Shown in pieces: positions 1 to 10,312 of a stretch of DNA of 63,503 nt. A program made the position numbers and the translations under genes. The notes under the pieces are model-generated. The model had not been told where the DNA came from, did no database searches, and saw only the letters and a list, made by a program, of their open reading frames with translations. The stretch is from Bacteroidales bacterium (GTDB taxonomy: Bacteria > Bacteroidota > Bacteroidia > Bacteroidales > UBA12170): NCBI GenBank assembly GCA_016929955.1, contig JAFGHU010000052.1, forward strand, positions 1 to 63,503, in the 5' to 3' direction. How positions within the stretch are numbered: the first letter of the stretch is position 1; each line of letters opens with the position of its first letter.

Positions 1-1594
1 CCGATTTAAAACTATAATCGTTCAGGTTATTATCTTCGTGTACAGGACGAGAAATTGCACCTTGACTTCCCGATCGGCCAACAAAAGTTCCGCTGGTAGA
101 CCGATCGCGAACACTAAAATAATTTGAGTAGCTGATTAAAGTATTCATATAGAACCGAGGCGAAAATCGTCGCGACCATTTGAAAGATGTTCCTGTATTT
201 CCCCAGTTGGTAAGGTCTTTGGTTTCGATATCAAGACTTACACCACTAAATCTGGATTTCGATTGCGGTATTATCGAATTATCTAAATTGTCTTCTCCAT
301 TATAAATACTCAGAGAAAGAACATCTTTATCGCTGGGACGAAAGGTGAAACGCGCATTTAGGTCGTAAAAATAAGACGAAGTTTCTTGTGTTGGAGAAGC
401 ACCTCCACGACCAAATGAAGTCGTTTCATTTTCACTAACAAATTGATCAAATATTTTATCGTAAATCGGGCTTGCCCAACTTCTCCTGATTGCAATTAAT
501 CCTGACGCTTTATCGCCGATTGGCATTTCTGCAAAGGCATTCATCGACATTAAACTTAAATCGCCGGAAAGATTAAATTTCTTTTGATCGCCTTCTTTGC
601 CTGTTATCTCGGCTACACCTGAAAGTCGCCCGCCATATTTAGCATCAAATCCGCCCTTATAAAGTTGCACATCTTTAATGGCATTGCTATTGAATGCACT
701 AAAAAAACCAAACAAATGCTCCACATTATAAACGGTAAAACCATCGTATAAAACTAAAACCTGATCGGGTGTGCCTCCCCTAACATATAAACCCGATGAG
801 TTTTCGTTGGCGGCACTAATGCCGGGCATAAGTTGTAAAGAGCGCAAAATGTCTTTTTCGCCGAGATTTGGCAAAGTAACCAATTTTAACGGCGACATTT
901 TGATCATACCTACCTGATTACCACTAACTTGCAGTATATCCTGAAATTCTCCTGTAACAACAACTTCGTTTAAATCGAAAGTTGTAGGAACCAATTCCAC
1001 AATTAAGTTATCGATATTTGTTTCAGGTGTTAAATAAATCAGCCTTTCCTGATAACCAATATAACTAAACTTGAGCGTAACGGTATCGGATGGAATCTTC
1101 ATCAAACTAAAATAGCCATCAACATTACAAACTGTTCCCAGATTAGTTCCTTGAACAATCAAACTTACAAAGGGTAAGGACTCTTTGGCATTTTTATCGA
1201 CCACCTTTCCCTGAAGCGTAAAATCCTTTTTAACAGGAGGCCCCGAATAGCTATTTTTTGCAGATAAAAGTTCGGTTTCAGGATCAAACCAACGATCTAC
1301 AATAAGTATGGTATTTTCTTTATCACGATAAAACTTCATTTTGTTTTTGGCGCAAATCTGATTGAGAAACAGATCTAAAGGTTTATTGTAAAGCTGTTGA
1401 TTGTATTTTATTTTACTGAAAAGAAGCGTGTCGTAAGCAAAAGTAATGGTATGTTCTTCACTCAAATCTTTTAATACATCATGTAAATTGCAACATAACC
1501 AGCCATCCACTTTTATTTCGGACAGATTTTGGCTCATCGCATTAAAAAAAAGAAAATTACCCAGGAAGAGTAAACTGAATTTGATTTTAGTCAT
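1..1594 (-). CDS. TonB-dependent receptor with N-terminal STN-like and carboxypeptidase-regulatory-like domains (partial, runs off the window start)
   Basis: Manual reverse-strand translation from ATG at 1594: MTKIKFSLLFLGNFLFFNAMSQNLSEIKVDGWLCCNLHDVL..., then LQGKVVDKNAKESLPFVSLIVQGTNLGTVCNVDGYFSL (CarboxypepD_reg-like), then VVVTGEF...LPNLGEKDILRSLQLMPGISAANENSSGLYVRGGTPDQVLVLYDG (plug). Missing from the ORF track because it is truncated. Confidence 0.85.
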   Translation of the reverse strand, partial: MTKIKFSLLFLGNFLFFNAMSQNLSEIKVDGWLCCNLHDVLKDLSEEHTITFAYDTLLFSKIKYNQQLYNKPLDLFLNQICAKNKMKFYRDKENTILIVDRWFDPETELLSAKNSYSGPPVKKDFTLQGKVVDKNAKESLPFVSLIVQGTNLGTVCNVDGYFSLMKIPSDTVTLKFSYIGYQERLIYLTPETNIDNLIVELVPTTFDLNEVVVTGEFQDILQVSGNQVGMIKMSPLKLVTLPNLGEKDILRSLQLMPGISAANENSSGLYVRGGTPDQVLVLYDGFTVYNVEHLFGFFSAFNSNAIKDVQLYKGGFDAKYGGRLSGVAEITGKEGDQKKFNLSGDLSLMSMNAFAEMPIGDKASGLIAIRRSWASPIYDKIFDQFVSENETTSFGRGGASPTQETSSYFYDLNARFTFRPSDKDVLSLSIYNGEDNLDNSIIPQSKSRFSGVSLDIETKDLTNWGNTGTSFKWSRRFSPRFYMNTLISYSNYFSVRDRSTSGTFVGRSGSQGAISRPVHEDNNLNDYSFKS

Positions 1595-1835
1595 CGTTTT
1601 ATTTATAGATTAGATATTAATTTTCCACTTAAATACTTTTTAATAAAATCTGGTTGACTAATTAAATGGCTGTAGTTCAGTATACTAGTTTAAGCAAGGA
1701 TTCGAATAAATAGACAATCGCTGCGTAAGCTTGGCAAATTAGACCAATAGAACCTTTAAAGGTTTAATCCCAAATAAAAAAATATTCACTTTGCGGAATA
1801 TTTAACGCGGAATGATCAATATCCTTCAAAAAAAT

Positions 1836-1843
1836 TAATTTTG
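1836..1843 (+). promoter_or_regulatory. candidate Bacteroidota -7 box TAATTTTG upstream of the LTA-synthase-like gene
   Basis: Matches TAnnTTTG; no clear -33 element seen. Confidence 0.3.
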
Positions 1844-1861
1844 TAAAAATTCACCTAAATA

Positions 1862-3748
1862 ATGCAAAACAAGACTTTCAAAGGAAATCCTTACGCCGTA
1901 CTTCTCTATCGCTTAGGTGTTATTCTTATTATCCTTAGTTTATCCAGAATTTGTCTTTATTTTTTTAATACCGGTTATTTTAATGAGCTTACGCCCAAAG
2001 AATTATTTACGATTTATATTTTAGGATTTCGATTTGATATAGCTGCATTAATGATGCTCAATGCGCCATTGATCTTATTTAGCACACAGCCTTTTCGATT
2101 TAAGCATAAAGCGAAACTAAACAGCATTGTGTTATATATAACATTGGTTTTTAATGGTATAGCTATACTATTTAATCTTATCGATATTACTTATTTTCGC
2201 TTTACACTTCGACGAAGTTCTTATGATCTCTTTCTGTTTTTAGATACCAACGTGGGTTTATTCGATATTTTCAAGGCTTTAATTTTAGATTATTGGTACC
2301 TGATTCTTATGGCTGCATTTTTTATCTATAGTATGGTTTATGCAACTTTAAAAATCAAAGAGAAGAACGATAATACCAAACAAAGCATTTTTCAATTGAT
2401 TTACAAAAGCCTGATTTTTTTATTTGCTATTGGGATAAGCATACTGGGGATTCGGGGAGGGACACAATTAAAACCGCTCAATTTAATTGATGCCGGTAAA
2501 ATGGTAAGCAGCAACGAAGTGCCTTTGGTTTTAAACACTCCTTTTAGCATATTGGTTACTATCGGAAAACAAAAACTGGAAACAAAAACCTGGTTTACAC
2601 AAGAAGAATCTGAGAAACGCTATAATACGATTCATCAATACCATAAAAAAGCTGAAAAGAGCACAAAAAAGAATGTAGTTGTATTAATATTGGAAAGCTT
2701 TTCGACGAATAAAATAGGCTATTTTAATTCCTCACAAGTGAGTTTAACACCATTTTTAGACAGTCTGCTTGCCAAATCGCTTACTTTTGATGGAATTTCG
2801 AATGGAAAAAAAAGCATTGAAGGCATTCCGGCAATTTTATCCAGTATACCAAGCCTAATGCGACAGCCTTTTTTAACTTCGCCTTATTCCACAAATCAAT
2901 TCAGTAGTTTAGCTGAGCTATTAAAAAAGGAAGGATACTACAGTGCCTTTTTTCATGGTGGAAAAAATGGAACGATGAACTTTGACAGTTATGCGGCAAA
3001 CGCGGGATTTGAATCTTATTTTGGTTTAAATGAATACCATAACCTTAGCGATTATGACGGAAGTTGGGGCATTTGGGATCATCAATTTTATCCTTTCTTT
3101 AAAGCGCAACTCGACCAGTTTAAAGAACCTTTCATCGCGGCCTTTTTCAGTTTATCATCGCACCATCCCTATTCCATCCCTCAAGACTATAAAACGCTTT
3201 TTTCAGCATCAGAAAATCCTCTTGATAATTGTATAAGCTATTCTGATTTTGCCTTATCCCAATTTTTCGAATCTGCACAAAAAGAAGACTGGTATACGCA
3301 TACACTTTTTGTTTTAAGCGCCGACCACACTGCCGAACTGCCCAATACAGCCGACTCAAGCAATCTGATACATTTCGAAATACCTATTGCATTTTTTGCT
3401 CCAAACGACAGCGTCTTATTAAAGAGCAGCCATCGTAAAACGATTCAGCAAATTGATATTATGCCAAGCGTTTTGGATTATCTGAACTACAACAAGCCCT
3501 TTTTTGCTTTTGGAAATTCTGTTTTCGACATGGCAGCACCCGATTTTGCGCTTTATTATTTAAACGAAGTTTATCACGGTATCACTTCTGATGCTATTAT
3601 TGAATTTGATGGGGAAACTTTTCGTTCTAAATCCAGAGCAAACAGCACACAAAATATGAACAATAAAAAGCTTCAGCTTGTCGAAGATCAAATGAAAGCA
3701 TTTATTCAGATTTATACCGATCGTATGAATACTAACAAAATAAAGTGA
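1862..3748 (+). CDS. LTA synthase-like / phosphoglycerol transferase family membrane sulfatase-fold protein
   Basis: N-terminal TM helices, then VVVLILESFSTNKIGYF, FHGGKNGTMNFDSYAANAGF and LFVLSADHT motifs of the alkaline-phosphatase superfamily. Confidence 0.85.
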   Translation: MQNKTFKGNPYAVLLYRLGVILIILSLSRICLYFFNTGYFNELTPKELFTIYILGFRFDIAALMMLNAPLILFSTQPFRFKHKAKLNSIVLYITLVFNGIAILFNLIDITYFRFTLRRSSYDLFLFLDTNVGLFDIFKALILDYWYLILMAAFFIYSMVYATLKIKEKNDNTKQSIFQLIYKSLIFLFAIGISILGIRGGTQLKPLNLIDAGKMVSSNEVPLVLNTPFSILVTIGKQKLETKTWFTQEESEKRYNTIHQYHKKAEKSTKKNVVVLILESFSTNKIGYFNSSQVSLTPFLDSLLAKSLTFDGISNGKKSIEGIPAILSSIPSLMRQPFLTSPYSTNQFSSLAELLKKEGYYSAFFHGGKNGTMNFDSYAANAGFESYFGLNEYHNLSDYDGSWGIWDHQFYPFFKAQLDQFKEPFIAAFFSLSSHHPYSIPQDYKTLFSASENPLDNCISYSDFALSQFFESAQKEDWYTHTLFVLSADHTAELPNTADSSNLIHFEIPIAFFAPNDSVLLKSSHRKTIQQIDIMPSVLDYLNYNKPFFAFGNSVFDMAAPDFALYYLNEVYHGITSDAIIEFDGETFRSKSRANSTQNMNNKKLQLVEDQMKAFIQIYTDRMNTNKIK

Positions 3749-3758
3749 GTAAGTAAGT

Positions 3759-4628
3759 ATGAAAAAAATTCGCGTCATTATCAATCCAATAAGCGGCTCA
3801 GGCAGACAAAAAAAAGCGGAATATAGCATTCGGAAACACCTGAACGCACAATTCTTCGAAAGTGAGATTTTGTATTCCGAATATGCCGGACATCTTTCTG
3901 TACTTGCGCAAGAGGCCGCCAACAAAAACTATGACGCTGTAGTTGTGGTTGGAGGTGACGGATCGGTAAATGAAGCCACACAAGCACTTACCGGAACAAA
4001 AACAGCACTTGGAATCATTCCAATAGGATCGGGAAATGGCCTGGCGCGGTTTTTAAAAATTCCGATGAATAGTACAAAAGCCGTGCACCGCATTAATCTT
4101 TTTGAACGAAAACAAATCGATACAGCCGATATCAATGCACATAAATTTGTTAATCTTGCCGGTGTTGGATTTGATGCTCATGTCGCCAAACAATTTGAGC
4201 TTTCTCATCAGCGGGGATTCCGAAATTATGCCAAAATAAGCCTGCGCGAATTTTTTAAATACCGCGAACAAGACTATACAATCAGCTTGGATGGTAAACT
4301 GATAAATACCAAAGCTTTTATGATTGTTTTTGCCAACTCCAATCAGTTCGGGAATAATTTTGTAATTGCTCCTCAGGCAAAAATCGACGATGCCATGCTC
4401 GATGTTTGCATCATCAAAAAACCAAAATTGTATCAAATCCCAATTGTTTTGCTTAAAATTATGCGTAAAAAAGTGCACACTTCACATTTAGTTATAATTC
4501 ACAAAGCCAGCGAAATTAGTATTGATTTGCACAAAACCACCATCGTAAATAAAGATGGTGAAGCCCTTGAGCAAGACAAACAATTACGGATCAAAGTAAA
4601 TCCTTTATCTTTGTCGGTGATTATTTAA
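3759..4628 (+). CDS. diacylglycerol kinase family lipid kinase (YegS/DgkB-like)
   Basis: RVIINPISGSGR, VVVGGDGSVNEA and LGIIPIGSGNGLAR motifs. Confidence 0.9.
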   Translation: MKKIRVIINPISGSGRQKKAEYSIRKHLNAQFFESEILYSEYAGHLSVLAQEAANKNYDAVVVVGGDGSVNEATQALTGTKTALGIIPIGSGNGLARFLKIPMNSTKAVHRINLFERKQIDTADINAHKFVNLAGVGFDAHVAKQFELSHQRGFRNYAKISLREFFKYREQDYTISLDGKLINTKAFMIVFANSNQFGNNFVIAPQAKIDDAMLDVCIIKKPKLYQIPIVLLKIMRKKVHTSHLVIIHKASEISIDLHKTTIVNKDGEALEQDKQLRIKVNPLSLSVII

Positions 4629-4639
4629 GTCCTAAACCT

Positions 4640-4987
4640 ATGTCGAAAAAGAAGAAAAATAAAGCGATAATTGGAGATATTATGTATTCTACCAATCCGG
4701 ATTTTGAATACGAATTTGAGCAGGAAACAGAAACTTTAGCTCCGGCCGATCAAGATTTGCGCATTTGGCTCGATCGCAAACATAGAGGCGGAAAACAAGC
4801 TACTTTGATAAAAGGGTTTATCGGTAGCGATGCCGATTTGAAAGATTTGGCCAAAATCTTAAAAACAAAATGCGGTGTTGGAGGTTCATCAAAAGATGGG
4901 GAAATAATTATTCAGGGCGATTTTAGAGATAAAGCACTCGATATTTTAAAAGGACTGGGATATAAGGCCAAAAAAGCCGGGGCATAA
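4640..4987 (+). CDS. SUI1/YciH family translation initiation factor-like protein
   Basis: RKHRGGKQATLIKGFIGSDADLKDLAKILKTKCGVGGSSKDGEIIIQGDFRDK is a SUI1 signature. Confidence 0.9.
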   Translation: MSKKKKNKAIIGDIMYSTNPDFEYEFEQETETLAPADQDLRIWLDRKHRGGKQATLIKGFIGSDADLKDLAKILKTKCGVGGSSKDGEIIIQGDFRDKALDILKGLGYKAKKAGA

Positions 4988-4988
4988 A

Positions 4989-5020
4989 AAAACCTGCTCG
5001 AAAAACATGGAACAGGTTTT
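4989..5020. terminator. probable intrinsic terminator between convergent genes
   Basis: aacctg...caggtt stem flanked by A-rich and T-rich tracts. Confidence 0.45.
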
Positions 5021-5042
5021 AAACTTTTTCTAAATCCTTTAT

Positions 5043-5264
5043 TTAGTATTCATCTTCGTTAAAGAAGAAATCTTCTTTTGTTGGGTAATCAGGCCATAAA
5101 TCTTCAATACGTTCATAAGCTTCGCCCTCATCTTCAATCTCTGCCAAGTTTTCTGCCACTTCTTGTGGTGCTCCAGAACGGATACAAAAATCAATTAATT
5201 CTTCTTTAGTAGCTGGCCAAGGGGCATCTTCCAACTTTGAGGCTAATTCTAAGGTCCAATACAT
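5043..5264 (-). CDS. DUF2795-like small acidic protein
   Basis: MYWTLELASKLEDAPWPATKEELIDFCIRSGAPQEVAENLAEIEDEGEAYERIEDLWPDYP; start placed at the internal Met of the track ORF (5043..5309). Confidence 0.7.
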   Translation of the reverse strand: MYWTLELASKLEDAPWPATKEELIDFCIRSGAPQEVAENLAEIEDEGEAYERIEDLWPDYPTKEDFFFNEDEY

Positions 5265-5541
5265 AGTTATAACAATTTTGTAATTTTTGCAAAAATAATT
5301 TTTTTTCACAAAAAAACAAGCCTGTTTTTAAAATCGATTAAAAAAACTATAAACAACTGTTAATAAGTGTTTTACAGGGGTGATCAATCTATTGAATATC
5401 AATTATATAAACACAAAGTGCTTATGAAATTGCCTAAATGGCAATACGAAGCACAAATTACGTATCAAAACACGAATTGTTTATCGAATATATGAACGCA
5501 AAAACTGAATAATTATGCAATCCGATTGATTACAAATGCAA

Positions 5542-5997
5542 TCAATTTTCTTTTAAGATAACGTCGTCGTATTCTATCTCAAAAGCCATTTTATGTTTGG
5601 CTTCCTCTTGAGCAAGACCCAAAAACAAATCTTTAAATCCGGCATCAGGGGTTGTAGAAGCTAATTTCATATACAATCTGTAGGCTGCTTTTTCACGTTT
5701 CATGGCCAAAATCAAGGCATCCTGATAAGTCATAGTATCGGTAACCGCTTGTCTGACCACATAATCGGCCACTTTCATATCCAGAATTTTTTGCTGTTCT
5801 AACTTTAAAACGCCTTCCTTTTTAACTCTGATAAGCTTTTCTTTATGTCCAATCTCTTCAAGAGCATAAAGTTTAAAGGTTTCGCGAATACTTTTATCTT
5901 TACTAGTTTCAGCTAACTCAAAATAGAAATCAGCTGCATTTTGCTCATTTTCAATGGCAAAATCTAAAATTTCATCTACAGTTTGAAAGGCTTTCAT
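5542..5997 (-). CDS. ferritin-like / rubrerythrin-type di-iron protein
   Basis: ENEQNAADFYFELAE, EEIGHKEKL and EEAKHKMAFE helices with E/ExxH ligands. Confidence 0.8.
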   Translation of the reverse strand: MKAFQTVDEILDFAIENEQNAADFYFELAETSKDKSIRETFKLYALEEIGHKEKLIRVKKEGVLKLEQQKILDMKVADYVVRQAVTDTMTYQDALILAMKREKAAYRLYMKLASTTPDAGFKDLFLGLAQEEAKHKMAFEIEYDDVILKEN

Positions 5998-6091
5998 TGG
6001 TTCTATATTTATGGGATAAATATAGGGATTTTCAATCGTTCAGGAGCCCCAATAAACGAAAAACCTTTTTAACTTTGCGGAAAAACGAATC

Positions 6092-7105
6092 ATGTCTAAA
6101 ATTCGCCTGGCGATAAATGGTTTTGGCCGCATCGGTCGAGCTACTTTTCGAAACCTCCTTACAAATACCAGTATAGAAGTTATTGCAATCAACGATTTAA
6201 CCGATACGGCTACTTTAGCACATTTGCTAAAATACGATACTGTTCATCGCCTATTAAAAGCAGAAATCAGTTACGACGAACATCATTTAATAGTGAATGC
6301 ACATAAAACCTTGGTTTTAAAAGAAAAAGACCCTGAAAAATTGCCATGGAAAGATTTAAAGATTGATATTGTAATTGAATCGACCGGATTATTTGCCACC
6401 AAAGCAGGCGCCGAAAAGCATTTAAGTGCAGGTGCGCGGAAAGTTATTTTATCTGCGCCGGCCAAAGGTGAAAATAGCGAAGAAATTCCATTTGTTGTTT
6501 TAGGTGTAAACAACGACATTATTGCCAAGGCAGACCGCATTATTTCAAATGCCAGCTGTACCACAAACAATGTTGCGCCTTTAATAAAACTATTGGACGA
6601 TAAGTGGGGCATAGAAAAAGGATTTATTACTACGGTACACAGTTATACAAAAGATCAGAATATTTTGGATGGTCCGCATGCGGATCTTCGTCGTGGGCGA
6701 ACAGCAGCAGAAAACATTGTACCTACAACAACAGGCGCAGCCAAAGCGGTAACACGCATATTTCCGCATTTAGCAAAAAATATTGGAGGCGCTGGCATTC
6801 GTGTTCCTGTGCCTGATGGCTCTTTGACCGATTTAACCTGCACCCTACGAAAACCAGCTTGTGTTTCAGAAATAAATGCCGCGTTTAAAGCTGCTGCCCA
6901 AAACGAATTCAAAGGAATTTTAGAATATACCGAAGATCCTATCGTTTCGAGAGACGTAATCGGCAACACCCATTCAGCTGTTTTTGATGCCAAATTAACG
7001 GCTGTTTTAGGCGATAAAAACAAATTGGTAAAAGTTATTGCCTGGTACGATAATGAAATAGGCTATTCTACGCGCTTGGTTGAACTCGTTGAACTTTTTG
7101 CTTAA
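6092..7105 (+). CDS. gapA: type I glyceraldehyde-3-phosphate dehydrogenase
   Basis: INGFGRIGR, SNASCTTNNVAPL and AWYDNEIGYSTR motifs. Confidence 0.95.
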   Translation: MSKIRLAINGFGRIGRATFRNLLTNTSIEVIAINDLTDTATLAHLLKYDTVHRLLKAEISYDEHHLIVNAHKTLVLKEKDPEKLPWKDLKIDIVIESTGLFATKAGAEKHLSAGARKVILSAPAKGENSEEIPFVVLGVNNDIIAKADRIISNASCTTNNVAPLIKLLDDKWGIEKGFITTVHSYTKDQNILDGPHADLRRGRTAAENIVPTTTGAAKAVTRIFPHLAKNIGGAGIRVPVPDGSLTDLTCTLRKPACVSEINAAFKAAAQNEFKGILEYTEDPIVSRDVIGNTHSAVFDAKLTAVLGDKNKLVKVIAWYDNEIGYSTRLVELVELFA

Positions 7106-7280
7106 TCATAAAACAGTCCCCTTATTCAAGCATAGTCTTTAATTTATTGTTTGGTGCATTTTGGTGCTTTGTCCAAAAAACTCCTTCTGAAGCGTTTTAA
7201 CGGCTTATTTTTTGCCCCCAAATCACACCAAAATTAACAGTGCAAAAAATTATCCGGCGGATTTCAAAGATTCAAATAAA

Positions 7281-7313
7281 AAAAACCCACACCAAATTGA
7301 TTTGATGTGGGCT
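7281..7313 (-). terminator. intrinsic terminator of fumC
   Basis: cccacaccaaa-ttga-tttgatgtggg hairpin followed on the minus strand by a T-run (aaaaaaa on plus). Confidence 0.7.
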
Positions 7314-7335
7314 TTAATCTTAAACCGCGTATTTA

Positions 7336-8730
7336 CTAACGATGTCCTAACATTTTTCTTGGGTCTACAATTTTCGTAAACTCTTCGTCTGTTAAATAGC
7401 CCAATTCCAAAGTAGCCTCGCGAAGTGTGGTTCCTTCTTTATGCGCTTTCTTAGCGATTTTAGCCGCTGCTTCATAACCGATATGTGTATTTAAAGCGGT
7501 AACCAACATCAGTGAATTATCTAGATTTTCTTTTATAACCGTTTCGTTGGCTTCAATTCCAACAGCGGCATTGTCGTTGAACGAAACACAAGCATCGCCC
7601 AATAAACGAGCGGCTTGCAATAAATTGTAAATCATTACGGGTTTAAATACGTTTAACTGAAAATGGCCTTGCATACCTCCGGCGGTGATGGCGGCGTCAT
7701 TTCCAATAACTTGCGCACAAACCATAGTCAAGGCTTCGTTTTGTGTAGGATTTACTTTGCCGGGCATAATTGAAGAACCGGGCTCATTTTCGGGTAGGCG
7801 AATTTCGCCAATAGAACAACGAGGTCCAGAAGCCAAAACACGAATATTATTGCCGATATGCATCAAGCTTACAGCTAAAGTTTTTAAAGCTCCCGATGTT
7901 TCAACAATAGCATCGTGTGCAGAAAGAGCTTCAAATTTATTTTTTGCCGTAACAAAAGGATATCCCGTTAATTCAGCAATAGTTTGAGCCACTTTACCAT
8001 CATAGCCTTTTGGTGTATTTAATCCTGTTCCCACAGCTGTACCTCCAAGAGCCAGCTCAGCCAAATGAGGAAGCGTATTTTTTAAGGCGATTAAACCATG
8101 ATCGAGTTGCGAAACATATCCGCCAATTTCATCACCTAAAGTCAATGGCGTAGCATCCATCAGGTGTGTACGACCTGTTTTTACAATATCTTTAAATGCT
8201 TCTGCTTTTGCGGCAAGTGTATTACGTAAAAGCTCAACGCCAGGAATCGTAACTTCGACTATCATTTTATACGCAGCAATATGCATAGCTGTTGGAAAAG
8301 TATCATTCGACGATTGCGATTTATTCACATCATCATTGGGATGGATCATCGGTTTACCTTCGCCTAATTTGTTTCCGGCCAAAACATGGGTTCTGTTCGA
8401 AATTACTTCGTTCACATTCATATTCGATTGAGTTCCGGAACCGGTTTGCCAAATAACCAATGGAAATTGATCGAATAATTTACCTTCGATAATTTCGTCG
8501 GCTGCCTGAGCAATCAGGTTTTTCTTTTCGTCAGACAAAACGCCTAATGCATTGTTCGCTAGCGCAGCAGCTTTTTTCAAATATCCAAATGCTTGAACAA
8601 TTTCTCTTGGCATCGATCCTTCTTCACCAATCTTAAAATTCATTTTAGAGCGCTGTGTTTGAGCTCCCCAATATTTATCGGCAGGAACTTCAACATTGCC
8701 CATAGTGTCTTTTTCTATTCTGTATTCCAT
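7336..8730 (-). CDS. fumC: class II fumarate hydratase
   Basis: [15 protein letters not shown] signature; full length, 464 aa. Confidence 0.96.
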   Translation of the reverse strand: MEYRIEKDTMGNVEVPADKYWGAQTQRSKMNFKIGEEGSMPREIVQAFGYLKKAAALANNALGVLSDEKKNLIAQAADEIIEGKLFDQFPLVIWQTGSGTQSNMNVNEVISNRTHVLAGNKLGEGKPMIHPNDDVNKSQSSNDTFPTAMHIAAYKMIVEVTIPGVELLRNTLAAKAEAFKDIVKTGRTHLMDATPLTLGDEIGGYVSQLDHGLIALKNTLPHLAELALGGTAVGTGLNTPKGYDGKVAQTIAELTGYPFVTAKNKFEALSAHDAIVETSGALKTLAVSLMHIGNNIRVLASGPRCSIGEIRLPENEPGSSIMPGKVNPTQNEALTMVCAQVIGNDAAITAGGMQGHFQLNVFKPVMIYNLLQAARLLGDACVSFNDNAAVGIEANETVIKENLDNSLMLVTALNTHIGYEAAAKIAKKAHKEGTTLREATLELGYLTDEEFTKIVDPRKMLGHR

Positions 8731-8789
8731 TGTTTTATGTTTATAGGTTGTTTTAATTATCTATTTTGATTTGTAAAATTCGATGCATA

Positions 8790-9137
8790 TTATTTAAACA
8801 ATGCATCTACATTTTCGGCCGGATCACCAAGAACGGCCTTATTATCTTTGATAATGATCGGTCGCTGAATAAGTTTTGGATGCTCAAGCAAAATGTTTAT
8901 CCACTCCTCATCGCTCAAGGTTTTTCCCTTGTAATTTGTTTTATAAATGGTTTCCTGTTTTCTGATAATCTCCTCGGGTTTCTTTCCTAATTTCTTTAAT
9001 GCTTCGTTTAAACTTGCTTTGGTAAAAGGATCGTCTTTTAAATAAAGCTTTATATTAAAATCTTTGGTAAAGGATTCCAAGGCCTGAAGACCGGCTCTTG
9101 ATTTTTTACATCTGGGGTTGTGGTAAATTGTAATCAT
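8790..9137 (-). CDS. ArsC/Spx-family arsenate reductase-like protein
   Basis: MITIYHNPRCKKSRAGLQAL and RPIIIKDNKAVLGDP motifs. Confidence 0.9.
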   Translation of the reverse strand: MITIYHNPRCKKSRAGLQALESFTKDFNIKLYLKDDPFTKASLNEALKKLGKKPEEIIRKQETIYKTNYKGKTLSDEEWINILLEHPKLIQRPIIIKDNKAVLGDPAENVDALFK

Positions 9138-9258
9138 TGAATTGGGTTTCTTTGATTCTAAGACATCAAAATTAGAAAAATATCAGCTTAAAAAGGCTTA
9201 AAAAAGATAAAATAGATTGGTTTTAGATTAGGAATATGTCAGTTTTTGGTTTTTCTCT

Positions 9259-10056
9259 ATGTTTGCAAAAAGTTTGGTAATGACGCTTATCGATTTCATC
9301 ATTTTAGTAAGTGCCGGTGTGGCTGTTGGTTTTATTAATACTTTAGCCGGTGGAGGCTCTACCATATCGCTTTCTATATTGATGCTTTTAGGATTATCGC
9401 CAACCATGGCTAACGGAACAAATCGCATCGGAATTGCCATTCAAAACATTGTTGGCGTTAGCAGTTTTAAACAACAAGGAGTATTAGAAACAAAAAAAGG
9501 ATTTCTTTTAGCTATTCCGGCAACCATTGGATCTATACTTGGATCATTTATTGCAGTTGATTTAAACGAATCTATTTTCGAAAAAGCCATGGGTGTTATC
9601 CTTTTGATTATGTTAGGATTTACACTTTTTAATCCTGACAAGTTAATCAAGGAACAAACAGCACTTGTAAATAAAAAACTCAACTGGAAACAATATGTTT
9701 TGTTTTTCTTTATCGGTATATATGGTGGATTTATACATATCGGTATCGGTTATTTTTTGTTGGCTTCTTTAATTATTGGTGCCGGTTATGAGTTAGTTAA
9801 AGCAAATGCCGTTAAAGTACTTATTGTTTTAGTGTATACTCCCTTTTCTTTAGCCGTATTTATTTGGAACGACATGATAGACTATAAAATGGGATTTACA
9901 TTGGCTATCGGAACGGCTTTGGGCGCCTTTATCGCCAGTAGATTGGCCGTAAAACGTGGCGCAGGTTTTGTGCGTTGGGTAATTGTGGTGATTATTCTAT
10001 TAACTGCTGCTCATTTATTCGAACTTGTTGATTTTAAAGCAATTCTACAGAAATAG
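9259..10056 (+). CDS. TSUP family (TauE/SafE) membrane transporter
   Basis: AGVAVGFINTLAGGGSTISLSIL and GIYGGFIHIGIGYFLL repeats. Confidence 0.88.
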   Translation: MFAKSLVMTLIDFIILVSAGVAVGFINTLAGGGSTISLSILMLLGLSPTMANGTNRIGIAIQNIVGVSSFKQQGVLETKKGFLLAIPATIGSILGSFIAVDLNESIFEKAMGVILLIMLGFTLFNPDKLIKEQTALVNKKLNWKQYVLFFFIGIYGGFIHIGIGYFLLASLIIGAGYELVKANAVKVLIVLVYTPFSLAVFIWNDMIDYKMGFTLAIGTALGAFIASRLAVKRGAGFVRWVIVVIILLTAAHLFELVDFKAILQK

Positions 10057-10312
10057 GATTCGCTTCTTTAAACCCATTTTGTTCAGGATTTCTACTTAAG
10101 TATTATTTTGAATCAATTTAAATTACTGATACAGAATAATGTTAAAAAAATTTTTTGATATATTAGCAAACCGATACGTTACAAATATCATAAAAACTTG
10201 AACACGTTAGCGTAGCGCATATAAACTAGACTAAATTAAAATCATTACTACCGATCATTAAAACAAGAATACACATTTACTTTATATCTATTAATCACAA
10301 AATTCCTACTTT

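Noticed and set aside
1670-1740. Possible tRNA-like ggattcgaat sequence
   Set aside because: No cloverleaf or acceptor stem could be formed; no tRNA found elsewhere either.
4053-4478. 141-aa minus-strand ORF
   Set aside because: Antisense to the lipid kinase gene; no independent motif.
6655-7023. 122-aa minus-strand ORF
   Set aside because: Antisense shadow of gapA.
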